Below, in pieces: positions 43,846 to 53,023 of a DNA stretch of 64,000 nucleotides; the stretch's first letter is position 1, and each line of letters starts with the position of its first letter. Under the pieces are notes generated by a model that worked only from the letters and a program-made list of their open reading frames with translations, was not told the DNA's origin and did no database searches. The stretch comes from CAMLJR01 sp964500675. Lineage in GTDB: Bacteria; Pseudomonadota; Gammaproteobacteria; Pseudomonadales; CAMLJR01. Where the stretch lies: assembly GCA_964500675.1 (NCBI GenBank), contig CAZCNY010000002.1:186001-250000 (forward strand), in the 5' to 3' direction. The translations under genes were made by a program, and so were the position numbers.

Positions 43846-45001
43846 TTTCGTCAAAAGCCACGCTGCCTTGATTGTAGAGCGTTGCGACTAAATGTATCGC
43901 TGCATCTGAGTTAAGCAAATCTGAATCGATTTTAATGCGATCTTGCGCACAGAGCTGTTCGGCGAGCGCAGTCGTTTCATTGCTGCATTCGAAACGGTGT
44001 CCATCGACAAATAGCAGGACGGAATTGTTTTTCCGAATAAACGAAAAACGGCTGGCGGGATTGCGGTATAGCGAAAAACCACCGGCGCCCGATGCACTTA
44101 AAATCAGATCGCGCAGCTCTTCGACTTCGATCGGTTCTTCGGGTTGCCAATCGATATCCGGGTATTTGCGCGTGGTGTTGTATTGTCCGAACCAGCGCGC
44201 GAATGCATTGCGGTCGAGCATTTTTTCCGTCACCATCGCGTGTAATTGCGCAATAGCCTCCGAAGAAATTTCGCCGGGATTTTTTTGTGTGTGTAAATTC
44301 GCATCGCTGTAGCGATCGTCGTCTTGCATATCGGCCAGTAGATGATCGCACCAGTGCGCGATCAACTCGCTGCGCGACGGCGCGCGAAAGCCGATCGAAT
44401 ACGTCATGCAGTCTTCGCCGACAGCAACGCCGTTGTGCGCAATGCGCGGCGGTACGTAGAGAATGTCGCCGGGCTCGAGAATCCATGCGTCGGTGGCTTC
44501 GAAATTCGCGAGCAGACGCAAATCATCGTGCGGCAATAATCCGGTGGTGTGATCGCACAGCGCGCCGACTTGCCAGCGACGCTTGCCCAGCCCCTGAATT
44601 AAAAACACATCGTACTGATCGAAGTGCGGGCCGACGCCGCCTTCGTCCGCCGCGTAGCTCACCATCACATCGTCGATGCGCCAATTCGGCACGAAGCGAA
44701 ACGGTTCGATGAGAGCCGCGACTTCCGGCACATAGTGATCGACTGCTTGCACCAGCAGCGTCCATCGTTTTTTGTCGAGTTCGCCAAAGCGCGATTCGGC
44801 GAAGGGGCCGTGTTCGAGTTTCCAATTATTTTGTGTTTGTAGAATTAAGCGTGATTCGACTTCTTCTTCACAGGCGAGGCCCGCGAGCTCATCGGGTTCG
44901 AGGGGATTGCTCCAAGATGCAAACGCATTTTTTATCAGCAGTGGTTTTTTCTGCCAGTAATCGCGGAGGAAAATATCGATGTTGAAATTTTTTAGTTGCA
45001 T
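43835..45001 (-). CDS. roxA: Ribosomal protein L16 arginine hydroxylase (JmjC/cupin)
   Basis: 388-aa Fe(II)/2-oxoglutarate oxygenase of the YcfD/RoxA family that hydroxylates L16. The start DIFLRDYWQKKPLLIKNAF is family-typical. The metal motif H-x-D is in GPHFDQYDVFLIQGLGKRRW (near 134-136), with a later His in PRIAHNGVAVG. The C-terminal winged-helix dimer region is present. It is in the conserved purB-side block. Confidence 0.93.
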   Translation of the reverse strand: MQLKNFNIDIFLRDYWQKKPLLIKNAFASWSNPLEPDELAGLACEEEVESRLILQTQNNWKLEHGPFAESRFGELDKKRWTLLVQAVDHYVPEVAALIEPFRFVPNWRIDDVMVSYAADEGGVGPHFDQYDVFLIQGLGKRRWQVGALCDHTTGLLPHDDLRLLANFEATDAWILEPGDILYVPPRIAHNGVAVGEDCMTYSIGFRAPSRSELIAHWCDHLLADMQDDDRYSDANLHTQKNPGEISSEAIAQLHAMVTEKMLDRNAFARWFGQYNTTRKYPDIDWQPEEPIEVEELRDLILSASGAGGFSLYRNPASRFSFIRKNNSVLLFVDGHRFECSNETTALAEQLCAQDRIKIDSDLLNSDAAIHLVATLYNQGSVAFDENEH

Positions 45002-45036
45002 ATGTACTCGCGACGAGATGCCGGCCGGGTTTAGTT

Positions 45037-45060
45037 CCGTCTCCCGCGGGGAGAGGGGAG
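45037..45060. repeat. REP-like CTCCCGCGGGGAG element
   Basis: Short member of the dispersed palindrome family between purB and roxA. Confidence 0.55.
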
Positions 45061-45076
45061 TTTAAGCGCGCGAAAA

Positions 45077-46441
45077 TCAAATATTTCGTGCCTGCTCAAT
45101 CGCATTTCCAATATAAGTCGCCGGCGTTAAAGCGAGTAAAGCAGCTTTTGCGTCGGCTGGAATTTCCAGCGATTCGACAAAGCGCTGAATCATTTCGCGA
45201 TTGATGCTTTGCCCACGCGTGAGCGCTTTGAGTTTTTCGTAGGGCTCGGCCACGCCGTAGCGGCGCATCACGGTTTGAATCGGCTCGGCCAATACTTCCC
45301 ACGCCTTGTCGAGATCTTCAGCGAGACGCGCGCGATTGATTTCGAGTTTATTCAGACCTTTGAGCGCCGCTTCGTACGCAATCGCACCGTAGCCAAAACC
45401 GACGCCCATGTTGCGCAGCACGGTCGAATCGGTGAGATCGCGCTGCCAGCGCGAGATCGGCAATTTGCGCGCGAGATGCTCGAACAGTGCGTTGGCAAGG
45501 CCGAGATTGCCTTCGGAGTTTTCAAAATCGATCGGGTTCACTTTGTGCGGCATCGTCGACGAACCGACTTCGCCGGCGACGGTTTTCTGTTTGAAATAGC
45601 CGAGTGCGATGTAGCCCCAGATATCGCGATCGAGATCGATCAGAATGGTATTGAAGCGCGCGAACGCATCGAACAATTCAGCGATGTAATCGTGCGGTTC
45701 GATCTGTGTGGTGTAGGGGTTCCACACGAGGCCGAGACCTTCGACAAAATCTTTCGCGTTCGCTGCCCAGTCGATGTTCGGATAAGCAGACAGGTGCGCG
45801 TTGTAATTGCCGACCGCGCCGTTGATTTTGCCGAGCAATTGTACCGCTGCAATTTGCTGGCGTTGGCGGCGCAAACGCGCCACCACGTTGGCCAATTCCT
45901 TGCCCATCGTCGTCGGCGTTGCGGGCTGGCCGTGCGTGCGCGCGAGCATCGGCGCATCGGCGTGCGCATGCGCGAGTTCGACCAGCTTCGCGATGATGCG
46001 ATCGATTTGCGTCAGCGCAATCGCGCGGCCTTCTTGCAGCATCAACGCGTGCGAAAGGTTGTTGATATCTTCCGATGTGCACGCGAAATGGATGAACTCC
46101 GAAACCGCGTTGAGTTGTGGCGTCGCGCCGAGCGCTTCTTTCAGAAAATACTCGACCGCTTTGACGTCGTGATTCGTTGTGCTTTCGATTTGCTTGATGC
46201 GCTGTGCGTGCGTTTCGTTGAACCCGGTCAGCAATTTTTCAAGTGCGGCCTGCGTCTCCGCGGTAAACGCCGCAACCTCGCTGATGCCCGTGTGCGCAGC
46301 CAGTTTTTGCAGCCAGCGTACTTCGACGATGACGCGCTGCTTGATCAAACCGAATTCGCTGAACACGCCGCGCAATTGCGCGGTCTTGCTGCCGTAGCGG
46401 CCATCGAGCGGAGACACGGCGGTGAGGGCGGACAGTTCCAT
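45077..46441 (-). CDS. purB: Adenylosuccinate lyase
   Basis: 454-aa lyase acting twice in purine synthesis. The fumarase/aspartase signature GSSTMPHKVNPIDFE is near 293-307. The start SALTAVSPLDGRYGSKTAQLR and the TSEDINNLSHAL segment match the gammaproteobacterial PurB form. It neighbours hflD and mnmA in the conserved order. Confidence 0.97.
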   Translation of the reverse strand: MELSALTAVSPLDGRYGSKTAQLRGVFSEFGLIKQRVIVEVRWLQKLAAHTGISEVAAFTAETQAALEKLLTGFNETHAQRIKQIESTTNHDVKAVEYFLKEALGATPQLNAVSEFIHFACTSEDINNLSHALMLQEGRAIALTQIDRIIAKLVELAHAHADAPMLARTHGQPATPTTMGKELANVVARLRRQRQQIAAVQLLGKINGAVGNYNAHLSAYPNIDWAANAKDFVEGLGLVWNPYTTQIEPHDYIAELFDAFARFNTILIDLDRDIWGYIALGYFKQKTVAGEVGSSTMPHKVNPIDFENSEGNLGLANALFEHLARKLPISRWQRDLTDSTVLRNMGVGFGYGAIAYEAALKGLNKLEINRARLAEDLDKAWEVLAEPIQTVMRRYGVAEPYEKLKALTRGQSINREMIQRFVESLEIPADAKAALLALTPATYIGNAIEQARNI

Positions 46442-46480
46442 TTTTAAAAACCTTGTTTAAGAGAGGGTGACTAAATTGTT

Positions 46481-46519
46481 TATTCCCCCGTTTAATCAAA
46501 GGAACTTAAAAGGGGAGGT
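46481..46519. repeat. Divergent REP-like element before purB
   Basis: ATTCCCCCGTTTAATC and AAAAGGGGAGG arms in the purB/hflD spacer; a diverged relative of the CCCTCTCC family. Confidence 0.35.
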
Positions 46520-46558
46520 TTTGCTGCCAATTAAATGTGGCCGCCATAATAGCGAATC

Positions 46559-47209
46559 TCAGCTTCTAATCAGAGCCTCAGCGCAGCGCTTGAGTGCGTT
46601 GCGATTCAAAACCAGCTGCCAGCGGCGGCCACCGACGCGGCGCCACAACCAGGCGGAGCGGATCGCGGCGAGCAGCAGCGCGCGAATCTTGTCGGCATTG
46701 GCTGAATTTTGCAGTTGTTGAAGGCTGCCAGTGACTTGAATTCGATATTTAAAGCCGCTGATCGTATCCTGATAAATCGACGCAAGGCTCGGTGCTATTT
46801 CATTGATATCCTGCGTAAAGAATTCGAGCTTTTTCTCCGCGTGTTGTAAGCGCGCGCGAATCGTGCCCTGCGCTTCGGGTGCTTTGGCGAGCAGCTTTTG
46901 CAAAATCAACGCGCCGAGCGCGTAGCGCACCGTACCTTGATAACCGTTGCGATTGTAGCCCGACAACACGTCGCGCAGCGCGCGCAAACCGAGCTGGAGA
47001 TTGTGCGCGCCGGCGTAGACCACGGCGGGATCGTCGCTATCGAAAACGAACAAACTGTGCAGAATGCTGTTCATCGCGGCGCTGTCGGCTTGACCCGTGC
47101 GCGCGATCTGATCGACGAGATAGGCCGCCTGCAATATGCCGGCGAGCGCAAGTGTTTGTGCTTCTATCGAATTCGTCGTCAATTCATCATTGCTCCAGTG
47201 CTTGCTCAA
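46559..47209 (-). CDS. hflD: High frequency lysogenization protein HflD
   Basis: 216-aa helical peripheral membrane protein, known in E. coli for binding phage lambda CII. Start QTLALAGILQAAYLVDQIARTGQAD and the YQDTISGFKYRIQVTGSLQQLQ-x5-ADKIRALLLAAIRSAWLWRR C-terminal block identify the family. It overlaps mnmA by 23 bp, the usual mnmA-hflD pair. Confidence 0.93.
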   Translation of the reverse strand: MSKHWSNDELTTNSIEAQTLALAGILQAAYLVDQIARTGQADSAAMNSILHSLFVFDSDDPAVVYAGAHNLQLGLRALRDVLSGYNRNGYQGTVRYALGALILQKLLAKAPEAQGTIRARLQHAEKKLEFFTQDINEIAPSLASIYQDTISGFKYRIQVTGSLQQLQNSANADKIRALLLAAIRSAWLWRRVGGRRWQLVLNRNALKRCAEALIRS

Positions 47210-48311
47210 TCACGCCGCCGCCAAGGCATAGCTCATCGATGTACAGCACCGCCGATTGTCCCGGCGTAATCGCGCGCTGTGGTCGATCGAAATCGAGCCG
47301 ATAGCCGTTTTCCGTCTGAATCAGCACGCAATCCTGATCGGGTTGACGATAGCGCGTCTTAGCGCGGCAGCGCAGCGGCAATGGCGGTTCCTCGCCGCTG
47401 ATCCAATGCACGGTGCCGAGCGCGAGCGCGCGTTTGTACAGGCGCGGGTGTTCGCTGCCTTGCGCCGCGATCAACACGTTGCGCGCGAGATCTTTTTCCA
47501 CGACATACCACGGCTCATCGCCCGCACCATGCAAACCGCCGATACCGAGACCCTGGCGCTGGCCGATGGTGTGATACATCAAACCGTGATGCTCGCCGAT
47601 CGCGCGGCCATCGACGCTTTCAATGATGCCGGGTTGCGCGGGTAAATATTGTTGCAGGAAATCCTTGAAGCGGCGTTCGCCGATGAAACAGATGCCGGTC
47701 GAATCTTTTTTGTTGTGCGTGACGAGATCGTGCGCTTTAGCGATTTCGCGCACGCGCGATTTTGGCAATTCACCGACGGGAAATAATGTTTTCGCGAATT
47801 GTTCGCCGCTCACCGCGTGTAGAAAATAACTCTGATCTTTGTTCGGATCGAGACCTTTCAATAATTCGGCGACATTTTTATTGCCGGCATGGGTTGTGAT
47901 TTCGCCGATGCGCGCGTAGTGACCGGTCGCGATGAAATCCGCGCCGAGTTCGATCGCATAATCGAGAAACGCTTTGAATTTAATTTCCTTGTTGCAAAGA
48001 ATATCGGGGTTCGGCGTGCGCCCCGCGCGGTACTCGGCGAGAAAATGCTCGAACACGCGATCCCAGTATTCCGCCGCGAAATTCGCCGTGTGCAGATGAA
48101 TGCCGATGCGGTCGCACACGGCCTGCGCGTCGGCGAGATCGGCGCGCGCGGTGCAGTATTCGGTGCCATCGTCTTCGTCCCAGTTCTTCATGAACAGGCC
48201 TTCGACGCGATAGTCCTGTTCGCGCAGCAGCAGCGCAGCGACGGAGGAGTCGACGCCACCTGACATGCCGACGATGACGTGCTTGTTTTCGGTATTGCCA
48301 GCGGCGTTCAT
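47187..48311 (-). CDS. mnmA: tRNA-specific 2-thiouridylase MnmA
   Basis: 374-aa enzyme that thiolates U34 of Lys, Glu and Gln tRNAs. PP-loop GMSGGVDSS is near the N-terminus; catalytic cysteines lie in NPDILCNKEIKF and STGICFIGERRF. The ATG at 48311 (MNAAGNTENKHVIVG) is chosen over 48344, since family similarity begins there and the earlier start would overlap the NUDIX gene. Confidence 0.96.
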   Translation of the reverse strand: MNAAGNTENKHVIVGMSGGVDSSVAALLLREQDYRVEGLFMKNWDEDDGTEYCTARADLADAQAVCDRIGIHLHTANFAAEYWDRVFEHFLAEYRAGRTPNPDILCNKEIKFKAFLDYAIELGADFIATGHYARIGEITTHAGNKNVAELLKGLDPNKDQSYFLHAVSGEQFAKTLFPVGELPKSRVREIAKAHDLVTHNKKDSTGICFIGERRFKDFLQQYLPAQPGIIESVDGRAIGEHHGLMYHTIGQRQGLGIGGLHGAGDEPWYVVEKDLARNVLIAAQGSEHPRLYKRALALGTVHWISGEEPPLPLRCRAKTRYRQPDQDCVLIQTENGYRLDFDRPQRAITPGQSAVLYIDELCLGGGVIEQALEQ

Positions 48312-48324
48312 CGCAATGAATTCA

Positions 48325-48765
48325 TCAGGCGAAAATGGAGGCAAGCGGGTAGCGATGCCCGTTTAGATATTGCTCGATCACTTTGGTGACAAGCGGGCTG
48401 CGCATACGCGGCGCGAGTTTTTGAATTTCGTCATACGAGAGCCACACTGCGCGCTCGATGCCGGCGTCGAGTTTGCGCTTGGCGTCGTGCGCAATCGGTT
48501 TCGCGAAAAAACACGTGCGGTAATATGTGATGTCGTTGCTCGGCGCGGTGTAAAGGCCGATGCCGACGACACCTTGTATCTCCACCGTCCAGCCGGTTTC
48601 TTCAAGCGTTTCGCGCAATGCGGCTTCGATCAGTGTTTCGTTTTGTTCGAGATGACCCGCTGGTTGATTGAACACGAGCTGTTCGCCCGCGTATTCCTCG
48701 ACGAGCAGAAAGCGGCCGTTATCTTCGACGACGGTGGCAACGGTGACGTGGGGGTACCAATCCAT
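48325..48765 (-). CDS. nudJ: NUDIX hydrolase (NudJ family)
   Basis: 146-aa pyrophosphatase with the Nudix box GHLEQNETLIEAALRETLEE, beginning near residue 36. Start MDWYPHVTVATVVEDNGRFLLVEE at 48765 is chosen; the open frame extends 41 codons further without similarity. Directly upstream of mnmA, as in related genomes. Confidence 0.92.
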   Translation of the reverse strand: MDWYPHVTVATVVEDNGRFLLVEEYAGEQLVFNQPAGHLEQNETLIEAALRETLEETGWTVEIQGVVGIGLYTAPSNDITYYRTCFFAKPIAHDAKRKLDAGIERAVWLSYDEIQKLAPRMRSPLVTKVIEQYLNGHRYPLASIFA

Positions 48766-48805
48766 AAGGTTCCGAATCGAGCCGGGGAATGCAAAGGGAG
48801 CGGCA

Positions 48806-49387
48806 TTATACGCGCTGACGCCGCCGCCCGGCACCCGTTCGCGACGCGTTGATTTCAATGCACCGCCACGCGCCCGGTGCGAGGCCATCGAGTGTCCATT
48901 CTCCGATGGCGGCGCGAATAAGGCGCAGCGTCGGCAGTCCGACTGCCGCCGTCATGCGCCGCACTTGGCGATTGCGGCCTTCGCGGATGACGATTTCGAG
49001 CCAGTGTGTGGGGATCGCCTGGCGCACGCGAATCGGCGGGTCGCGCGGCCACAATGGGGGTTCGTCGATAAGCGCGATTTGCGCGGGCAGGGTCATGCCG
49101 TCATTCAATCTAACACCTTCACACAGGCGCGCGATGGCGGCTTCGTTCGGCGCACCTTCGACTTGCACCCAATACGTTTTCGGCTGTTTTGCGTCGGGGT
49201 GTGCTATGCGATGTTGCAGCGCGCCGTCAGCGGTGAGCAGCAACAATCCTTCGGAGTCGAAATCGAGCCGGCCCACAGGATACACACCGGGAATATCGAT
49301 GAATTGCGCAAGCGTGGCTTTGTCGCCGCTCGGCGAAAATTGCGACATCACGCGAAAGGGTTTGTTGAATAGAATCAGTTGCGCCAC
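48806..49387 (-). CDS. rluE: 23S rRNA pseudouridine synthase RluE-like
   Basis: 193-aa pseudouridine synthase of the RsuA/RluE group, without an S4 domain. Start ILFNKPFRVMSQFSP and the catalytic-Asp motif GRLDFDSEGLLLLT near 40-53 are clear; EGRNRQVRRM is the second family motif. RluE modifies U2457 in E. coli. Assigned to RluE by length and lack of S4. Confidence 0.92.
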   Translation of the reverse strand: MAQLILFNKPFRVMSQFSPSGDKATLAQFIDIPGVYPVGRLDFDSEGLLLLTADGALQHRIAHPDAKQPKTYWVQVEGAPNEAAIARLCEGVRLNDGMTLPAQIALIDEPPLWPRDPPIRVRQAIPTHWLEIVIREGRNRQVRRMTAAVGLPTLRLIRAAIGEWTLDGLAPGAWRCIEINASRTGAGRRRQRV

Positions 49388-49390
49388 CAG

Positions 49391-49438
49391 CCCTCACCCC
49401 CAACCCCTCTCCTTGTTAGACCCCCGCAGCGAGAGGGA
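49391..49438. repeat. REP-like CCCTCACCCCCAACCCCTCTCC element
   Basis: Member of the dispersed family, beside the icd terminator. Confidence 0.55.
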
Positions 49439-49448
49439 AGAAAAAATA

Positions 49449-49468
49449 AAGCCCCGCGAACGGGGCTT
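49449..49468 (-). terminator. Rho-independent terminator of icd
   Basis: On the minus strand AAGCCCCG-TTCG-CGGGGCTT is followed by TATTTTTT. It lies 16 bp past the icd stop. Confidence 0.9.
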
Positions 49469-49484
49469 GTTGCCTCGATTTATT

Positions 49485-51710
49485 TTATTTCAATGTTGCC
49501 AGCGCAGCGTTGAATGTTGCGCTGGGTCGCATCACTTTTGCAGTGAGTTCGCGATTCGGATGATAGTAGCCGCCGATAACGACGGGCTTGCCTTGCACCG
49601 CAATCAACTCGTCGACAATTTTCGATTCGTTCGCAGTGAGTTCCTGTGCGAGCGGAGCGAATTTAGCTTGCAGTTCTCGGTCGTCGGTTTGTGCGGCGAG
49701 CGCCTGCGCCCAGTACAGCGCGAGATAAAAATGGCTGCCGCGGTTGTCGATGCCGCCGACTTTGCGCGAAGGTGATTTATCGCTATCGAGGAATTTGCCG
49801 TTGGCTTGGTCGAGTGTTTTTGCGAACACTTTGGCTTTGGTATTGTTGGTGACATTGCCGTAGTGATCGAGCGATTCGGCCAGCGCGAGAAATTCGCCGA
49901 GCGAATCCCAGCGCAGATAATTTTCTTCGAGCAGTTGTTGCACGTGCTTCGGCGCCGAACCACCTGCACCCGTTTCAAACAAGCCGCCACCGCTCATGAG
50001 CGGTACGATCGATAACATTTTCGCGCTGGTGCCGAGTTCCATGATCGGAAACAAATCGGTGAGGTAATCGCGCAGTACGTTACCGGTCACAGAAATCGTA
50101 TCTTTGCCTGCGCGGATGCGCTCCAGCGAAAACTTGATCGCTGCTTCCGGCGACATGATTTGAATATCGAGACCGCTGGTGTCGTGATCTTTTAAATAAG
50201 TTTTTACTTTTGCGATCAATTGCGCATCGTGCGCGCGTGCCGGATCGAGCCAGAACACTGCGGGCGTATTGCTCGCGCGCGCGCGGTTGACCGCGAGTTT
50301 CACCCAATCGCGAATCGGTGCGTCCTTCGCCTGGCACATGCGAAAAATATCGCCCGCTTCGACCGTTTGTTCGAGCAGCGCTTTGCCGTTTTCGTCGACC
50401 ACGCGCACTTTGCCATCAGCGGCGATTTGGAATGTCTTGTCGTGCGAGCCGTATTCTTCGGCGGCTTGCGCCATGAGACCGACGTTAGGCACGCTGCCCA
50501 TTGTCGCCGGATCGAACGCGCCGTGCCGTTTGCAATCGTCGATGACGACTTGATAAATGCCGGCATAGCAGCGGTCGGGAATCATCGCGACGGTGTCGTG
50601 CAATTTGCCGTCGGCGCCCCACATTTTGCCCGAATCGCGAATCATCGCGGGCATCGATGCATCGACGATGATATCGCTCGGCACGTGCAAGTTGGTGATG
50701 CCTTTGTCTGAGTTCACCATCGCGAGCGGTGGGCGTACGTTGTAAACATCCTTGATATCGGCTTCGATTTCGACTTGCTGCGCGACGGGCAGTGCTTTGA
50801 TTTTAGTATAGAGATCGCCGAGACCGTTGTTGAGATCGACGCCGAGTTGTTGCAGCGTGTCGGCGTGTTTAGCCAATGCGTCGGCGTAGTAAACCGCGAC
50901 CACGTGGCCGAACATGATTGGATCGGACACTTTCATCATCGTGGCTTTCAGGTGCACCGACATCAACACCTCGCGGCCCGGCATGCTTGCGATAGTCTCT
51001 TCGATGAAACGGCGCAGCGCTTTTTTGCTCATCACCGCGGCGTCAATAATTTCGCCTGCTTTGACTGCGGTTTTTTCTTTGAGAATTTTAACGTTGCCGT
51101 CATTGCCGGTGAATTCGATTTTGACATTGCCCGCGGCGGCGATCACGGTGGCTTTTTCGCTGCCGTAAAAATCCCCGCTCGTCATGTGCGCGACGCGAGT
51201 TTTTGAATCTTTGCTCCACGCGCCCATTTTATGCGGATGCTTTTTCGCATAATTTTTTACCGAGAGCGGAGCGCGGCGATCGGAGTTACCTTCGCGCAAC
51301 ACCGGGTTCACGGCGCTGCCTTTGATTTTGTCGTAACGTGTTTTAAGGTTTTTCTCTTCGTCGTTTTGCGGGTTTTCGGGGTAGTCGGGCAGCTTGTAGT
51401 TTTGCGCTTGCAGCTCTTTGATCGCCGCTTTCAATTGCGGCACGGAGGCGCTGATATTCGGCAGTTTGATGATGTTGGCTTCGGGGGTTTTCGCCAGCTC
51501 GCCGAGTTCGGCGAGGTGATCGGAAATGCGTTGCGATTCGGTCAGGTATTCGGAGAAGCTGGCGATGATGCGGCCGGCGAGCGAGATATCGCGCGTTTCA
51601 ACTGCGATACCGGAAGATTCGGTGAACGCTTTGACGATGGGTAACAACGAGTAGGTTGCCAGCGCGGGCGCTTCGTCGGTTTCGGTATAGATGATTTTCG
51701 ATGTTGTCAT
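49485..51710 (-). CDS. icd: Monomeric NADP-dependent isocitrate dehydrogenase
   Basis: 741-aa TCA-cycle enzyme of the monomeric class (about 740 aa, unrelated in length to the 416-aa dimeric form). Family landmarks include IYTETDEAPALATYSLLPIV at the start, LPNISASVPQLKAAIKELQ, SDRRAPLSVKNYAKKHPHKMG and GTSAKMLSIVPLMSGGGLFETGAGGSAPKH. In Pseudomonas the dimeric and monomeric genes are neighbours here; only the monomeric one is present in this window. Confidence 0.97.
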   Translation of the reverse strand: MTTSKIIYTETDEAPALATYSLLPIVKAFTESSGIAVETRDISLAGRIIASFSEYLTESQRISDHLAELGELAKTPEANIIKLPNISASVPQLKAAIKELQAQNYKLPDYPENPQNDEEKNLKTRYDKIKGSAVNPVLREGNSDRRAPLSVKNYAKKHPHKMGAWSKDSKTRVAHMTSGDFYGSEKATVIAAAGNVKIEFTGNDGNVKILKEKTAVKAGEIIDAAVMSKKALRRFIEETIASMPGREVLMSVHLKATMMKVSDPIMFGHVVAVYYADALAKHADTLQQLGVDLNNGLGDLYTKIKALPVAQQVEIEADIKDVYNVRPPLAMVNSDKGITNLHVPSDIIVDASMPAMIRDSGKMWGADGKLHDTVAMIPDRCYAGIYQVVIDDCKRHGAFDPATMGSVPNVGLMAQAAEEYGSHDKTFQIAADGKVRVVDENGKALLEQTVEAGDIFRMCQAKDAPIRDWVKLAVNRARASNTPAVFWLDPARAHDAQLIAKVKTYLKDHDTSGLDIQIMSPEAAIKFSLERIRAGKDTISVTGNVLRDYLTDLFPIMELGTSAKMLSIVPLMSGGGLFETGAGGSAPKHVQQLLEENYLRWDSLGEFLALAESLDHYGNVTNNTKAKVFAKTLDQANGKFLDSDKSPSRKVGGIDNRGSHFYLALYWAQALAAQTDDRELQAKFAPLAQELTANESKIVDELIAVQGKPVVIGGYYHPNRELTAKVMRPSATFNAALATLK

Positions 51711-52104
51711 GTTTTGCTTTTACCCCTTCTCTCGTACCCGTAGAACGAAAAGTTGTGCACCGGCAACCCGCCAGCCCCATTGCCTGGTAAGCCATAGGCG
51801 CCATTCAATAAAAAGCGTTTTGGCAATGATGCAGAAGGTTGAAAGAGTTCCAGTGCGATAGATCGGAATTCAATCGCGCCGGTGTAGCGGCGGCGCAGTC
51901 GAGTCAATCTCAAGCGCGTGCAGTCTTGTGAACCGCGGCGTGAAATCCTAACACGTTTGCCGCTGATGTCCGAGTGATCAATAAGGTGTCGGTGCGGGGG
52001 ATTAATTATTAAAGACGCAAAGAAGCATGAGTGGCAGACGGCGGCCACCTAATGTTGTTTTTATCGTCAGCCGAGAGAGCCGGCTAACCGGGCTTGACGA
52101 GAGC
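51711..52104. other. icd/cspD spacer, 394 bp
   Basis: No supported gene. An open frame on the minus strand (51707-52048) has no recognisable similarity or ribosome binding site and is likely chance. The icd promoter must lie here but is not evident. Confidence 0.5.
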
Positions 52105-52362
52105 CTAAATGGCCTCGGTGGAAAGCGATTGTTCCGGGGTCGAGATTTCCACAGAAATCTCGACGGCCTGAATCTTCATCGCGTGCAGTCCTTTCGGTCC
52201 CTGTTCTGCTTCAAACTGTACGGACTGCCCAGCTTTTAGTGTTTTATAACCATCCATATCGATAGCGGAATAGTGCGCGAAAATATCGCCGCCGCCGTTG
52301 TCAGACAGTATGAAACCGTACCCCTTTGTATTATTGAACCATTTAACAATGCCTGTTTGCAT
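52105..52362 (-). CDS. cspD: Cold-shock domain protein CspD
   Basis: 85-aa single cold-shock domain with RNP1 KGYGFI and RNP2 DIFAHYS, plus a 17-residue acidic tail after the fold. CspD inhibits replication and accumulates in stationary phase in E. coli. It is divergent from clpS, the conserved arrangement. Confidence 0.93.
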   Translation of the reverse strand: MQTGIVKWFNNTKGYGFILSDNGGGDIFAHYSAIDMDGYKTLKAGQSVQFEAEQGPKGLHAMKIQAVEISVEISTPEQSLSTEAI

Positions 52363-52593
52363 AGCACGGACCCTTCCTAATACGCTCCCCCAGGAGCAAA
52401 CTCGCTAGGCCCTACTCATCGCGTGAACCGAGCAGGGGCCAGGCGATCAAAACGTGGCCTGTTTAAACATTTTTTAACCAATAGTCAAGCGCGTCAAGGA
52501 CGCTTGCCAGGGCGTCGCTGGGGGGTTCTCGCCACTGTCTCTCGTTAAGTAGTCAAAGTATGATGGTGGCGTGGTTTTTGAATCGGGAGTTTT

Positions 52594-52977
52594 GTGAGCG
52601 CAATGGGAAAGGTGAAAAATCTTCGACTAACATTAGGCATGGGTGACGATGACCCGCGCGATGCCGAAGGCGACGACGCTGGACTTGCCGTTCAGGAGGC
52701 TAAACCCCAGTTAAAGCCGCCCCCCCTGTACAAGGTCGTGTTACTGAACGACGACTACACGCCGATGGAGTTTGTGGTCGAGATTTTGGAAACGTTTTTT
52801 AACATGGGCCGCGAAAAAGCGACGCAGGTAATGCTGACTGTACATACTCAGGGCAAGGGGGTCTGCGGCATATTTACCCGGGACATCGCGGAAACTAAAG
52901 CGGCTCAGGTCAATCAATACGCAAAGGAACATCAACATCCTTTGTTGGCGGAAATCGAAGCGCTGGACGATGATTAA
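52594..52977 (+). CDS. clpS: ATP-dependent Clp protease adaptor ClpS
   Basis: 127-aa adaptor that delivers N-degron substrates to ClpAP. The N-terminal extension is disordered; the fold starts at PPPLYKVVLLNDDYTPMEFVVEIL with the hydrophobic-pocket residues, and ends CGIFTRDIAETKAAQVNQYAKEHQHPL. GTG at 52594 follows GGGAG; an ATG at 52603 is the alternative. Sits 46 bp before clpA. Confidence 0.96.
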   Translation: MSAMGKVKNLRLTLGMGDDDPRDAEGDDAGLAVQEAKPQLKPPPLYKVVLLNDDYTPMEFVVEILETFFNMGREKATQVMLTVHTQGKGVCGIFTRDIAETKAAQVNQYAKEHQHPLLAEIEALDDD

Positions 52978-53023
52978 CCCAATAGCGGGTACATCCGATA
53001 GCGCACAATGTTGAGGTAGTCGT

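Noticed and set aside
45209..46447. 412-aa open frame antisense to purB
   Set aside because: Shadow ORF without family motifs; purB on the other strand is complete.
51707..52048. 113-aa minus-strand ORF upstream of icd
   Set aside because: Overlaps the icd start, no similarity, no ribosome binding site.
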